From positions 124,001 to 188,000 of the forward strand of contig JBFWVF010000005.1 in the NCBI GenBank assembly GCA_050246875.1: DNA of 64,000 nucleotides, given 5' to 3'. The stretch is from SHWB01 sp050246875 (GTDB taxonomy: Bacteria > Pseudomonadota > Alphaproteobacteria > UBA6615). The translations under genes were made by a program, and so were the position numbers. A model generated the notes under the pieces. The model was not told the origin of the DNA, ran no database searches, and saw nothing but the letters and a program-made list of their open reading frames with translations. The first letter of the stretch is position 1, and each line of letters begins with the position of its first letter. This document shows, in pieces, positions 63,686 to 64,000 of the stretch.

Positions 63686-63810
63686 GAGGGCGGGCTCCGG
63701 TGTCGGGCGTCACCCTATAGGGCATTTCGGCGGACGGCGGAAACGGGGCCGGGCGGGGCGTGGCGCCCGGCCGGTGGCGGCGGTGGGGCCGGGGGTGCTA
63801 CCTACGGCAC

Positions 63811-64000
63811 ATGACGGCGACGATGCTTCACGGGGTGGCGGCACTGGCGACCTTGCTGCCGGCGGCGCTGCTGCCGCTGCGCGGGGCGCTGGCCGGCCGC
63901 GACGCCGTCTTCTGGCCGCTGGTCGCCGTGGCCGTGGTCGGGCCGGTGGCGTTCGACCTCAGCGTCGCCTGGCACGCCTGGCCGACCGGATTTTCCGCCG
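63811..64000 (+). CDS. CcsA/YpjD-like membrane protein, N-terminal part (cut by window end)
   Basis: From ATG 63811 the visible 63 residues are MTATMLHGVAALATLLPAAL, followed by LLPLRGALAGRDAVFWPLVA and a second membrane segment, ending near WPTGFSA. This resembles the start of alphaproteobacterial YpjD/CcsA-type cytochrome c assembly or permease proteins, which have eight or more helices. The gene runs on beyond base 64000, so this is only a tentative call. It is divergent from ispDF. Confidence 0.5.
   Translation, partial: MTATMLHGVAALATLLPAALLPLRGALAGRDAVFWPLVAVAVVGPVAFDLSVAWHAWPTGFSA

Overview
This is a GC-rich, gene-dense bacterial chromosome segment. It most likely comes from an alphaproteobacterium of the Rhodospirillales type (inference). 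Pointers are an SOS box of the alphaproteobacterial form GTTC-N7-GTTC at lexA, a pyruvate dehydrogenase E1-beta subunit carrying its own lipoyl domain, LpxI rather than LpxH in lipid A synthesis, a fused ispDF gene, and alphaproteobacterial gene order throughout. No tRNA, rRNA, CRISPR array, transposase or phage gene was found. No gene-free stretch exceeds 300 bases.

Region 1 (1-12.4 kb, plus strand) is one tightly packed envelope cluster: pyrH (3' part), frr, uppS, cdsA, dxr, rseP, bamA, skp/ompH, lpxD, fabZ, lpxA, lpxI, lpxB. Many genes overlap by a few bases. Region 2 (12.4-25.5 kb) holds a glyoxalase, a cupin, gltA and gltX (minus), comEC, a small dimeric-barrel protein, a TauD-type dioxygenase, lexA, a VOC protein, and the minus-strand run trpG-trpD-trpC-moaC-moeA.

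Region 3 (25.6-34.5 kb, plus strand) is an accessory block lying between trpG and trpE. It has a CueR-type promoter, a haem-less cytochrome c remnant, a CopA-type copper ATPase, two tandem paralogous sensor kinases, a stand-alone receiver, a CueR regulator with the copper-sensing residues S77/C112/C120, and a YibQ-like protein. The order suggests a self-contained copper-response operon with a sensory module behind it.

Region 4 (34.5-51.6 kb) is a housekeeping backbone (trpE, ppiD, tpiA, secG, pyrG, kdsA, eno) interrupted twice. An alpha/beta hydrolase and an 831-residue metacaspase with three Cys-paired C-terminal repeats lie between tpiA and secG. A six-ORF minus-strand operon (acyl carrier protein, SDR reductase, AMP-ligase, a GNAT gene split by an apparent frameshift, and a truncated YdjC-like deacetylase) lies between secG and pyrG. 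That operon is the best candidate for an undescribed pathway; it looks like activation and transfer of an acyl or aminoacyl group, and it shows signs of decay.

Region 5 (51.7-64 kb) carries ftsB, the pyruvate dehydrogenase genes (pdhA, pdhB, pdhC, lpdA), lipA, a Coq10/RatA-like protein, an SDR, an MTHFR-like protein, then minus-strand cinA, pgpA and ispDF, and the start of a CcsA-like membrane protein cut by the window end. Two intergenic inverted-repeat pairs (56.3-56.5 and 62.4-62.5 kb) look like dispersed chromosomal repeats.
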